From Bacilli bacterium (GTDB lineage: Bacteria > Bacillota > Bacilli > RF39 > UBA660), in the NCBI GenBank assembly GCA_017525855.1, contig JAFXSE010000060.1:1-18377 (forward strand): a DNA stretch of 18,377 bases, given 5' to 3'. The notes under the pieces are model-generated. The model ran no database searches, was not told the DNA's origin, and worked only from the letters and a program-made list of their open reading frames with translations. The position numbers and the translations under genes are program-made. Shown here piece after piece: positions 1-9,100 of this stretch; within the stretch, counting starts at the first letter, position 1; each line of letters begins with the position of its first letter.

Positions 1-102
1 CAAATGTGGCAGCATAATCCACATATTCTCCTTCAAAAAATATAAAAGTCAAAAAATATAGAAAAAATTCAAGAATATTATTAAAATTTTTTGAAAAAGT
101 GA

Positions 103-128
103 AAAGCCCAGAAACAAATCTGGACTTT
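103..128 (-). other. Hairpin downstream of the 1809-aa adhesin gene terminator
   Basis: Arms 103-112 and 119-128 with a 6-nt loop. Read on the plus strand the stem has one C/A mismatch. In minus-strand RNA the same position is a U-G wobble, so the ten-pair stem is uninterrupted only on the minus strand, and it is followed there by TCACTTTTTC. It could be a backup terminator about 15 nt past the main one at 142-176, or a 3' stabilising hairpin. Seen directly; function inferred. Confidence 0.4.
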
Positions 129-141
129 GTCAACAATCTGA

Positions 142-176
142 GAAAAAGACGAGCTTTGCTCGTCTTTTTCTTTTTT
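142..176 (-). terminator. Rho-independent terminator after the 1809-aa adhesin gene, possibly bidirectional
   Basis: A perfect 12-bp inverted repeat (142-153 and 159-170) closes a 5-nt loop. On the minus strand the stem lies 18 nt past the TAA stop at 189 and ends in a T5 run, so it is placed to end transcription of the adhesin gene. On the plus strand the stem is followed by a T6 run at 171-176, so it could also stop rightward transcripts entering from beyond the left edge. Confidence 0.85.
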
Positions 177-188
177 ATGGAGTTATGT

Positions 189-3100
189 TTAAGCTATTAC
201 AAATGACTTTTTTATTAATAACACTGCTCCTACCATTAATCCAGCTGCCATTGTTGCTCCAATCACTAATAATACATAGTTCACTTCACCAGTAGGTGGC
301 ATAATAACAATCTTTTGAGCACTATCTGCATCAATTTCTTGTGGACCTACCCAATCAACTTTGCTATAAACCTCACTATTAGCATTGTTACCTAAACTTT
401 GATCTGACATTTCTTGGTTACCAGGTATTGAATATGCACATCTTCTACCTAAATCATTTGACACTGCTATTATTTCTGTTAAGTTATTATATACTAAGCT
501 ATCAGTTGCATCACTTCCTGTTATTACTTTAGATAAAATTAGTTTTGCATCTCCAACTCTCTTGCCAGGAATAATCGCTTCTGATAAAGCATCAGTAGTT
601 AATAATGTATCATATGTTTTTAATTCTTCTTCATAAGTATTATTTACAAAATTACTATTTCTATCTGTTCCAAGTAAATCAGTATAGTTTCCAACAATAT
701 TCCAAATATTTTGTTCTTGCAAAGATGCATCATATTTAACTGAATTAGATACATAGTCAATTATTCTTCTAGCACTTGTTTTAGATTTTGTATTGTCATC
801 TCCTGCTACACCATTATAGTAGAATTCAGGTGTTGTATAATCAACTTCACCAATGTTTTCAACATTAATAACATATCTAACAGCTACTTTAGATCTTTGC
901 ATTAACTCATCATCAACATATACTTGTAATAATTCTGGAATTTCTTGTCTTTCATATTTTTCACCATTTACTACTACATTGCTAATTAATCCATCCCTAT
1001 ATTCTACAATATGTGGTTGATGCTTAGAGAATGATAAGTTTGCTACAGATTGATTATTACTAACATTAAATAGTGTTTTTCCATTTGATAATATAATACT
1101 AAAGTTATCAATTTCTTTATTAATCTTTAAACCTGCTTTTGGTCTTTCAACTAATCCAAGATTAATATGGTCAACATAATAGTTTAGACTATCTCTTCCA
1201 TAAGTAGTTAATGTTCTTGTTTTTTCAACTTCAGTATTTATAATTCCAGATTGTGCTACCATAAATGTATTTTCCATTAGACTATTTAGCATATCATTTT
1301 GGTCATTTGGATTTGTTGCAACTTTCTCATGTGATGCAAGTACTTCTGCTCTATAGTTTAACAATTTATCACCATCTGCACCTTTTGACCAATTATTTAC
1401 ATTTTGCCTATATTCATATACATCTTTCGCATCTGACACAGCTGAATTTTCTGCACTACTTACTATGTCATAATAATACATTTTATTTTTATTATCATTA
1501 GCTTTTGGCTCATTATAAACTACATCTACCTCATTTCTATCAACATGAAGGTCATCAATTTTATAGAAATTTTGTTCTGATATTCTTTGGAATCCATCTA
1601 TGCCATTATAACTTGTATCTTGTGCTATTCCAGCTTGGTACGTAGTTGATTTATAATCTTGTCCATTATATGATTTTTCATTTCTACCATGTCTACCTAC
1701 TAATGTAGTCACTTCATTATCTTTACTAGATAATACAGTTTCATCTGTATCACCATAGATAAATCTTACATAGAAATCACCTGCTGGTACAGATTTAAAT
1801 GAATATGCACCATTGTTTCCCTCAAAGACATCTGGTTCAACTGCTAAGATTCCAGGTCCAGTCATAATTACCTTAGATTTATCTGCACCACTTGAATATC
1901 TAGAATAATCAACAGATGGATTAAACGAATCATCAAATGTATAGCTTCCCCAAACTTTTTCACCAATATATTCTCCGGTAAAAGATCCATCATCATTAAC
2001 TTTTGAAACTAACTCAACAAGTTGTAAAGTTACACCATTTATTCTAGTTTCTTTATTATCTAATCCATCTCCAATTGTTGCATCTCCTGAAGTTGTATTT
2101 CTTAAATCTTCATAAACATATCCATTAAATGTACGAATATCTTCTTTACTATTATCAATTATCAATCTAATATTTGGAGATTTATCTGTATCATCTTGTA
2201 TTCTATTATTTACAGCATTATTTACATCAGTTCTAATATTTCCATTTTCATCCAAATCTTTATTGCATAAGCTTCCAGGATTAGAATCTCTATCTATCAA
2301 TCCAGCTGCAGTTGTATCATTATCTATCTTAATAGATACTTTGCTATTATCATTTTCTAACTTATCTGGAATTTCTGTACCGTTTACATAATATGTTGAG
2401 TAGCTATTAATCTCTGCTATATTTCTCTTACCAACTGTCAAAGTACCATTACTAATATTTTGATCTAATTTTGGTTTACCATTTTCATCATTGTTAACTT
2501 TAAATGTTACATATAAGAACATTAGCTCAGATGGATGTAATATTGTGTCTGAACTTTCACCATGGCTAACTTCCAATGGCTTATCATCTCCACCGCAGAA
2601 ATACAATCTAGTATAATTATAATTAGATCCACTTAGTTGTTCGTTTTCTTTCTTAAATAAATCATTTTTCTGAATTATTTCAGTATCATATGCAGATACA
2701 TGATCATTAAGTTTAGTACCATTAGCATCTTTTCCTATATATCCACTAATATATGTAAATTGATCTTTATCATAGTAGTCAACAATCTCATTAACTGTAG
2801 CATTAACTGTTCCTGCATTTTTTACTGCTATTCTATATGTTACATATACTTGTAAGTTCTTCTTATTATCTTCAGCACTTCCATAAGCTTCTTCTCCATT
2901 TAGTAGATATTCAGAAGCCCTTACTTCTCTTCTATAGATTTTTTGTCCATTGTATAATTCATCTGAAGCTCTAACTTTAATATCCCAAGTCTCATCTAAG
3001 CTCTTTTTAGCATATGTATATTCTTCAGTTTTACCATTTACAATTACTTTTGTTCTAAATACATCTTTTTGTAGTGCTAAATCATTGTATGGTCTCAAAC

Positions 3101-5618
3101 ATAATCCGAAATCTACATTTCTTGCCATATCAGATTTCTTAGAATAAACATTTGTATATGTTTCTCCAACTCTAGTTGTTGCACCTTTTTTATATTCTTC
3201 AGATTCGCTATCAATATTTTTAACTACAAATCTATCATAAGGAGCGTAGAATACTTTATCACCTTGTCTAGTTCTTGCTTTAATAAAAGTTTCAACTATA
3301 AATTCTCTAATTGAATTGTTCTCTTGTTCAGATATACCTTTACCAGCAATCCAAGATTTCAATGAGCCATCCAAAATCTCATAATATGATTTATTTCTAT
3401 CCCAAACTGCTTTATAATCATCATAATTTGGATTTCCAGCATCAGAAGAAACTGATTCTGCTATAAATTCATTATAAATATCTCCATATGTTAAAGCTTT
3501 TACTTTTCCTTCTTCATCTCTACCATATTCTATATAATCACCATTAGCATTTTTTATCTTTTCATCCCAAGCATAAGCTTTAGCAGCTTTTGGTTGAATT
3601 GTATTAGTTACATTTTCATTTTCTTCTGCAAATCTACTTGTGATCATTGAATAACTTAATGGATCAGAGTATATATCTTTTAATTCATTATTATGTTCAA
3701 TTCTATCAAACTCTTTTGCATTAGAGTATCCACCACTTAAATCTTGTTTATAATAAGTTGCTTGGTATCTTTGTCCATCATATGTAAACAACACATAGTA
3801 TTTATTTAATGGATTAATCAAAGCTTTTCCATCAGCTTTCTTACCATAAAATCTATATTTACCATCCTTGTCAGTAGTTGTTGTTGCAATTAATGTTGAT
3901 TGTTTTTCATCTCCATACTCATATAATCTTACTTGAATACCTGCATACATGAAATCTCCATCAGATAATCTTCCATCAATCTCATAAACTTTTAATGATG
4001 GATTTTCTAACCATACCTTTCCTCCAATTTGCATATTTATAGGTACACTAGTTAAGGTTACTTTACCCATATCATTTTCAGGATTAATTACTTCACCAGG
4101 CTTTGGTTCAATAGGCTCTATACCAGGTATCTCAGAATAAACAGTTTCAGTTTCAATTCTAACCGCATTTTGAACTATATGTCTAACTGTTCTAGAAATC
4201 TTTTGAATAGTTACATATAGAGAACCAACATTTCCATTTCTATCCATTATTAATTGATAAGGTTTGTTATCCTCTTCTTTTGCATATAATGAATAAATTC
4301 CATCATACACCATTTTATTACCAGTTTGTTTCTTTGCCATTGCAATTATTTTTGCTGGAAATTCAATTATATGTTCAACTTTATCATTATCAACTAATTT
4401 ATATCGAAGTTTTAGGTTTTCTATTGTAGTTGTATATTTATTTGTTCTTTCTAAAGCAGTCCACTTCAAAGTTTTCATGTTTTTCTCAACATAATCCTTA
4501 ACATAATCTTTAATTGATTTATCCTCAATATTTAACTTATCAAAAGGAATTTCATATTTCTTTTCAACAACACCGCTTCTAACTTCATTTTCATTATTAG
4601 CACCCGTTGTTTCACTTGTTTCATTAATAACAACAGAATCAGCATCATAAACAGCTTTTGTACCTTTAAGCGCTGTAATATACTTAATATTAATTATTGG
4701 TGTACCAGTTTCTGTTATAGCACCATTGTCACTTGGATTAAATCTTATATAAAACTCCTGCTCTTTTCCAGGCATAAATTCAGGGAATTTAATCTCTCCT
4801 CCCTCAGAATTAACAAATTTTGCATTCGTTCCATTTAATCCTGATATACCAACAAATTTTGCAAAACTATTTTCTTCATTATAGCCAGCATTCTTACCAT
4901 TTTGCATGATTTCATTGTATAAAATATCTAATGGATTGTATTGATATCCATCAATTGAAGACTTAAATCCATTTTTATACTTATCTTTAATTGTTAATTT
5001 ATATGGACCTACAGTATATGTTTTATCAATTCGATCAACTAATACCTTTAAATCACCATTTACAACCTTAAAGATATTCTCTTTATCATACAATAAACCA
5101 TAATATACTGTACCAAATTGGAAAGATCTATTTAGCAATACTTTTTGATTATCAGTCCAACCTGCACTAGCTACATGCTCTGGCCTAGTTTGAGCAAAAT
5201 GAGTACCTGACTGTCTATTAAGTCCTAATGTTTTTATCATCTCTTTATTTTTATCAGTTCCCCATTGATCAGATGACCAAACAACTTCCTGAATTGCTCT
5301 CGAAAACTCAGTTCCTTTGACATTATTTGTTCCAAACTGCTTTTTCGCTAAATAAGCTGCATAACCAACAGATGGTTCAATTTCAGCATTCTCTTCCCTT
5401 GTTACAGCATATGAAATCCATGTATTTAACCCATATGCATCACCAGGTTCAACACAATACGCTTGATCAATATCATCACCTGGTAAACCACCACCAGTAA
5501 ATACATCTTCAGTATATTGTTCAATATTTGTTGATGCATAAACTTTAATACTAAATAATAAACTTAGAACAAGAATTATTACCATTGTGATGATAAAATT
5601 TAAACTTCTACTCTTCAT
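189..5618 (-). CDS. Thioester-domain, sortase-anchored surface adhesin (1809 aa)
   Basis: Probable cell-wall-anchored adhesin. Start: an upstream in-frame ATG exists at 5636, but the ATG at 5618 has AAAGGAG 8 nt before it, and from there the signal peptide aligns residue for residue with the paralogue at 12921. Numbered from 5618: signal peptide 1-28 ending VYA; thioester-type domain with Cys55 (YCVEPG) and Gln110 (AIQEVVW); beta-rich region to about 530; SdrD_B-like domain from about 533 (KVW, Trp536) to VDFGL near 836; DUF11-like domain (YVTYRIAVKN); second SdrD_B-like domain from about 1163; INLGL near 1487 and a second DUF11-like domain; sorting signal MPPTG at 1773-1777, then a hydrophobic helix and an IKKSF tail. 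Thioester-domain (TQXA family) adhesins are known to bind host amines covalently; that role here is inferred. The gene has its own promoter (5794-5822). Confidence 0.9.
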   Translation of the reverse strand: MKSRSLNFIITMVIILVLSLLFSIKVYASTNIEQYTEDVFTGGGLPGDDIDQAYCVEPGDAYGLNTWISYAVTREENAEIEPSVGYAAYLAKKQFGTNNVKGTEFSRAIQEVVWSSDQWGTDKNKEMIKTLGLNRQSGTHFAQTRPEHVASAGWTDNQKVLLNRSFQFGTVYYGLLYDKENIFKVVNGDLKVLVDRIDKTYTVGPYKLTIKDKYKNGFKSSIDGYQYNPLDILYNEIMQNGKNAGYNEENSFAKFVGISGLNGTNAKFVNSEGGEIKFPEFMPGKEQEFYIRFNPSDNGAITETGTPIINIKYITALKGTKAVYDADSVVINETSETTGANNENEVRSGVVEKKYEIPFDKLNIEDKSIKDYVKDYVEKNMKTLKWTALERTNKYTTTIENLKLRYKLVDNDKVEHIIEFPAKIIAMAKKQTGNKMVYDGIYSLYAKEEDNKPYQLIMDRNGNVGSLYVTIQKISRTVRHIVQNAVRIETETVYSEIPGIEPIEPKPGEVINPENDMGKVTLTSVPINMQIGGKVWLENPSLKVYEIDGRLSDGDFMYAGIQVRLYEYGDEKQSTLIATTTTDKDGKYRFYGKKADGKALINPLNKYYVLFTYDGQRYQATYYKQDLSGGYSNAKEFDRIEHNNELKDIYSDPLSYSMITSRFAEENENVTNTIQPKAAKAYAWDEKIKNANGDYIEYGRDEEGKVKALTYGDIYNEFIAESVSSDAGNPNYDDYKAVWDRNKSYYEILDGSLKSWIAGKGISEQENNSIREFIVETFIKARTRQGDKVFYAPYDRFVVKNIDSESEEYKKGATTRVGETYTNVYSKKSDMARNVDFGLCLRPYNDLALQKDVFRTKVIVNGKTEEYTYAKKSLDETWDIKVRASDELYNGQKIYRREVRASEYLLNGEEAYGSAEDNKKNLQVYVTYRIAVKNAGTVNATVNEIVDYYDKDQFTYISGYIGKDANGTKLNDHVSAYDTEIIQKNDLFKKENEQLSGSNYNYTRLYFCGGDDKPLEVSHGESSDTILHPSELMFLYVTFKVNNDENGKPKLDQNISNGTLTVGKRNIAEINSYSTYYVNGTEIPDKLENDNSKVSIKIDNDTTAAGLIDRDSNPGSLCNKDLDENGNIRTDVNNAVNNRIQDDTDKSPNIRLIIDNSKEDIRTFNGYVYEDLRNTTSGDATIGDGLDNKETRINGVTLQLVELVSKVNDDGSFTGEYIGEKVWGSYTFDDSFNPSVDYSRYSSGADKSKVIMTGPGILAVEPDVFEGNNGAYSFKSVPAGDFYVRFIYGDTDETVLSSKDNEVTTLVGRHGRNEKSYNGQDYKSTTYQAGIAQDTSYNGIDGFQRISEQNFYKIDDLHVDRNEVDVVYNEPKANDNKNKMYYYDIVSSAENSAVSDAKDVYEYRQNVNNWSKGADGDKLLNYRAEVLASHEKVATNPNDQNDMLNSLMENTFMVAQSGIINTEVEKTRTLTTYGRDSLNYYVDHINLGLVERPKAGLKINKEIDNFSIILSNGKTLFNVSNNQSVANLSFSKHQPHIVEYRDGLISNVVVNGEKYERQEIPELLQVYVDDELMQRSKVAVRYVINVENIGEVDYTTPEFYYNGVAGDDNTKSKTSARRIIDYVSNSVKYDASLQEQNIWNIVGNYTDLLGTDRNSNFVNNTYEEELKTYDTLLTTDALSEAIIPGKRVGDAKLILSKVITGSDATDSLVYNNLTEIIAVSNDLGRRCAYSIPGNQEMSDQSLGNNANSEVYSKVDWVGPQEIDADSAQKIVIMPPTGEVNYVLLVIGATMAAGLMVGAVLLIKKSFVIA

Positions 5619-5626
5619 TTTAATAA

Positions 5627-5633
5627 CTCCTTT
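5627..5633 (-). promoter_or_regulatory. RBS deciding the start of the 1809-aa adhesin
   Basis: AAAGGAG on the minus strand, 8 nt before ATG 5618. It lies inside the longer reading frame that begins at 5636, which argues that the longer frame is not the translated one. Confidence 0.85.
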
Positions 5634-5636
5634 CAT

Positions 5637-5793
5637 TACTCCATATTTCTTTATCCATCACGTTCTTTTTAATTCTTTTTTCTTATTAGTTATTTTATTA
5701 TTAATTATTCTTTTGATTAAATTGTTCATATATGTAGTTATATCTGTTACTTTTACTAATTAATTTACCTATTTGGCAAACTACACTATTTTT
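5637..5793 (-). other. Leader of the 1809-aa adhesin mRNA
   Basis: About 170 nt would separate a start site near 5787 from ATG 5618. The stretch is very A/T-rich. I see no riboswitch fold, leader peptide or attenuator hairpin in it. Confidence 0.4.
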
Positions 5794-5822
5794 ATTATAA
5801 CACATTTTTTATTATTTGTAAA
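5794..5822 (-). promoter_or_regulatory. Sigma-A type promoter of the 1809-aa adhesin gene
   Basis: Minus strand: -35 TTTACA (5822-5817), a 17-nt spacer and a consensus -10 TATAAT (5799-5794), giving a likely start near 5787. The -35 hexamer lies within the first octamer palindrome (5818-5835), so a protein bound there would block polymerase. This makes the gene a separate transcription unit from the two genes upstream. Confidence 0.75.
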
Positions 5823-5856
5823 CATTTATGTTTACTTTTTTGTTATGTAAACATAA
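5818..5856. promoter_or_regulatory. Candidate operator: three GTAAACAT octamers overlapping the -35
   Basis: GTAAACATTTATGTTTAC at 5818-5835 is a perfect 8-2-8 dyad. Twelve bases further on, a third GTAAACAT (5847-5854) sits within a second dyad, TTATGTAAACATAA (5843-5856). Three copies of one octamer in 37 bp, two of them facing each other across the -35 box, look like a dimeric regulator site. The regulator is unknown. Confidence 0.55.
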
Positions 5857-6055
5857 ACGTTGCAAGAGTAACAACTTAATACATGAAAATAATAAAAGAA
5901 AGAATAATTATTTTTGCCATATTATGGGTGGCAAATAACTTCTGTATACTATCTTATTGTCAAAAAAGCATAAAGGTTACAAAAACAATATAACCCATTA
6001 ATAAAATTGAAAAAGCAAATACTCTCTGAAAAGTCCGCATTTAATTGTTCGTCGC
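5857..6055. other. Intergenic stretch without a recognised gene
   Basis: I found no convincing reading frame with a ribosome binding site on either strand. The only clear structure is a 7-bp inverted repeat TTTGCCA/TGGCAAA (5913-5919 and 5929-5935, loop 9). On the minus strand there is a TTGACA hexamer at about 5960, but no matching -10 at 16-18 nt, so I do not call a promoter. Confidence 0.5.
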
Positions 6056-6082
6056 ACTAAATTTTATGAAATAAAATTTAGT
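6056..6082. other. AT-rich perfect hairpin in the intergenic region
   Basis: A 12-bp perfect inverted repeat (6056-6067 and 6071-6082) with a 3-nt loop. No T run follows on either strand, so it is not a standard terminator. It may be a 3' RNA structure or protein-binding dyad. Both sides are flanked by the sequence GTCGCA, at about 6051-6056 and 6081-6086. Confidence 0.5.
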
Positions 6083-6102
6083 CGCATTATAATTTTATAT
6101 AA

Positions 6103-6141
6103 TTTATATAATAAGAAAATAGAACTTTCCTATTATATAAA
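6103..6141 (-). other. Long hairpin just past the terminator of the 2247-aa gene
   Basis: Arms 6103-6118 and 6126-6141 with a 7-nt loop. The plus-strand reading has one A/C mismatch. In minus-strand RNA it becomes a G-U pair, giving an unbroken 16-pair stem. It lies directly after the terminator in the direction of the adhesin mRNA. Confidence 0.5.
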
Positions 6142-6146
6142 AAGAA

Positions 6147-6176
6147 ACTATTGTCATTTGACAATAGTCCCTTTTT
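6147..6176 (-). terminator. Rho-independent terminator after the 2247-aa adhesin gene
   Basis: ACTATTGTCA/TGACAATAGT forms a 10-bp stem with a 2-nt centre (6147-6168). It begins about 10 nt after the TAA stop at 6178-6180. On the minus strand the stem is followed by TTCTTTTT, and it is preceded by an A5 run that can extend it. It ends the two-gene unit 17932-6178. Confidence 0.85.
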
Positions 6177-6177
6177 A

Positions 6178-9100
6178 TTAAAATTTAATATTTTTTCTTA
6201 TAACATAAGCTATTAAAACTACTACAGATAAAGTTGCAACAATTGTTTTTATGTCATTTTCTAATACACTATCAGTTCCAGTTGGAGGCATTATTACAAT
6301 TCTCTGAGCACTATCAGAATCAATTTCTTTAGGATTTACTCTATCTTCTTTAGAGTAAACATTAGGGTTCTCACTATTGCTTGCAGCATCATTTCCTAAT
6401 TTTTGATCTGCCATTTGCTCATTACCTGAAATAGAATATACATTTCTTCTACCAACTGTATTTGATGTAGCTATAATTTCAGCTAAATTGTTATAAACAA
6501 GTTGATCTTTTGTATTACTATTAGATAACACAGTTGATAAAACTAAATTAATACTATTTGAATCTCCTGGTTTTAATTTGTTATTCTCATTATATAATTT
6601 ATCAGAAGTTAATATTGTATCATACGAAGATAATTCTTCAGCATATTTTTTATTGACATAGTTTTTGTTTTCATCTTGTACTATTAATCCTTCAACTTTA
6701 GCAATTTCCCATGGTGTAGATTTTTTATCTTCTGACTGCATAGTTATATCATATCTTACCGCATTTGATACATAATCAATTACTTTTCTAGCATCTGTTG
6801 TTGTTTTATCACTATCTTTTCCAGCAACTCCCTTGTAATAGAAATCATAAGTATTATAATCAACCTCACCAATATTCTTTACTCTTAACTTATATCTTAC
6901 ATTTATATTTGTACCTTGCATCAATTCATCATCAATATATGCCTGTAATAATTCTGGTGATTTTTTATTTTCTCCCTCTGATGTTAAATTAGAATTTGCT
7001 GTTACTCTGCTTATTCTAGTGTAGTCTTCGTTATTTTCATATTCTATTTTATGTTCATCATGTTTAGAGAAAAATACATTATCTACTGATTGATTATTAC
7101 TCAAATTAAATAACATTTTTCCATTTGATAAACTAACATTAATATTGTCTATTTCCTTTGTTAACGATAATCCAGCTTCAGGTCTTTCTACCAAACCAAG
7201 ATTAATATGATCAATCTTGTAATTTAAGTCATCTTTGTATATGGTTTTTGTTCTAGATTTTTCAATTTCAGTATTTATTACACCACTTTGTGCTACCATA
7301 TATGTATTTTTAGTTAGTTCATCCACCATATTTGTCTGAACAGCCTTAGCATCTTCCCCATTAGTTAACAATGGTAATCTTTCAAAAGAAGCTAAAACTT
7401 GAGCTCTATAGTTTAATAAAGTTTCATTTTCATACCCTTTAGAATATGCTATTTCTCTAGCTCTATAATCAAACACATCTTTTGCATCAGATGCTAATGA
7501 ATTATTTGCACTATTGTTTATATTATAATAATATTTTTTCTCCTTATTATTAGTATCATTTGCAACAAATATATCACTATTTTCAACATCATTATTGTAA
7601 ATATTTAAACCATCAATTTCTTTAATAATATAGTAGTTTTGTGTGTCAGTTTTATTAAATGCCTGAATATCATTATAGGTTCCTTCTTGATTAATTCCAG
7701 CTTGATAAACTGTAGATTTATAGTCTTGTCCATTATATGATTTTTCGTTTCTTCCATGTTTACCTAATAATTTAGTTACTTCATTATCTTTGTTTGATAA
7801 TACAGTTTCATCTGTATCTCCATATATAAATCTTATATAGAAGTCACCAGCTGGTACAGATTTGAATGAATACTCTCCATTATCTTTTGATAAAGAGTCT
7901 TCATTAACTTTTAGTATTCCAGGTCCTGACATTACAACTCTAGACTTTTCTGCACCACTAGCATATCTTTCAAGAATCTTAGAAGGAGTTAGATTTTCAT
8001 TATATGAATAAGATCCCCAAACTTTCTCACCAATGTATTTTCCATTTCCATGAGTATTTATTCCTTCTCCTTCAATTTCTTGAACTAGCTCAACTAATTG
8101 CACAGTAACACCATTTACAGTCTTTCCATCTAGTTCACCATTTCCCATTAAAGCTTCGCCTTGTTTAGTATCTCTACTATCATCAAATACTACACCCTTA
8201 AAAGTTCTAATATTTTCATTTCCTTCTCTATCAGTTTCTATTATTAGCCTTATATTAGGTGCCTTATCTGTATCATCTTGCTGTCTATCATTTACTGGAT
8301 TATCTGAATTTGTTATAATATTTCCATTATCATCTAAGTCTTTATTACTTAAACTTCCTGGAGATGAATCTACGTCTACTAATCCAGCTGGTGTAGTTTC
8401 ATTCTTAATTTCAACTACCCTTTTCCCATTATTTTCATCTAAACTATCTGGTATCTGAGTACCTAATACATAATAAGTCGAATAACTATTAATTTCAGCA
8501 ATATTCATCTTTCCTAAAGTAAATGCACCACTGCTAATATCTTGATCTAACATAACTCTATCATAATCACCGTTGTTAACCTTAAAAGTTACATATAAAT
8601 ACATTATTTCAGAAGGATGCAAGATTGTATCAACTTTGTTATCTGAATGACTAACATCCAAAGCTTTTCCATCTTTTCCAGAGAAATATAACCTAGAATA
8701 GTCATAATTTGCACGTTTTAACTGTTCCTTTTCAACTTTACTATCTATATTTTGTTGAGACAATTCAGTATCATAAGCTACAACATTATCATTTAATTTA
8801 GTACCATTACCATCTTTTCCAACATAAGCATTAGTATAGGTATATTGTTTTTTGTCATAGTAATCTACTACTTCATTTACAGTAGCATTAACTGTTCCAG
8901 CATTTTTTACAGCTATTCTATATGTTACATATACTTGAAGATTTTTCTTTTCTCCACCTTCACCATATGTATCTTTTCCATCTAATAAGTAATCAGATGG
9001 TTTTACTTCTCTATTATATACTTCTTTTCCATTGTATAATACATCAGAAGCTCTAATCTTAACATCCCAAGCTCCATCATTTAAAGCTTTATTTGAATAG

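Noticed and set aside
1..33. A possible minus-strand gene start at the left edge (AAGGAG at 33-28, ATG at 24 or GTG at 22).
   Set aside because: Only seven or eight codons are visible, the spacing to ATG is only 3 nt, and it lies after two hairpins. This is too little to call a gene.
5618..5636. The six-codon longer start of the 1809-aa adhesin.
   Set aside because: The AAAGGAG site lies inside those codons at the correct distance from ATG 5618, and the paralogue's signal peptide aligns from that Met.
5940..5965. TTGACA on the minus strand as a -35 for the 1809-aa adhesin.
   Set aside because: No acceptable -10 lies 16-18 nt downstream, and a much better promoter is present at 5794-5822.
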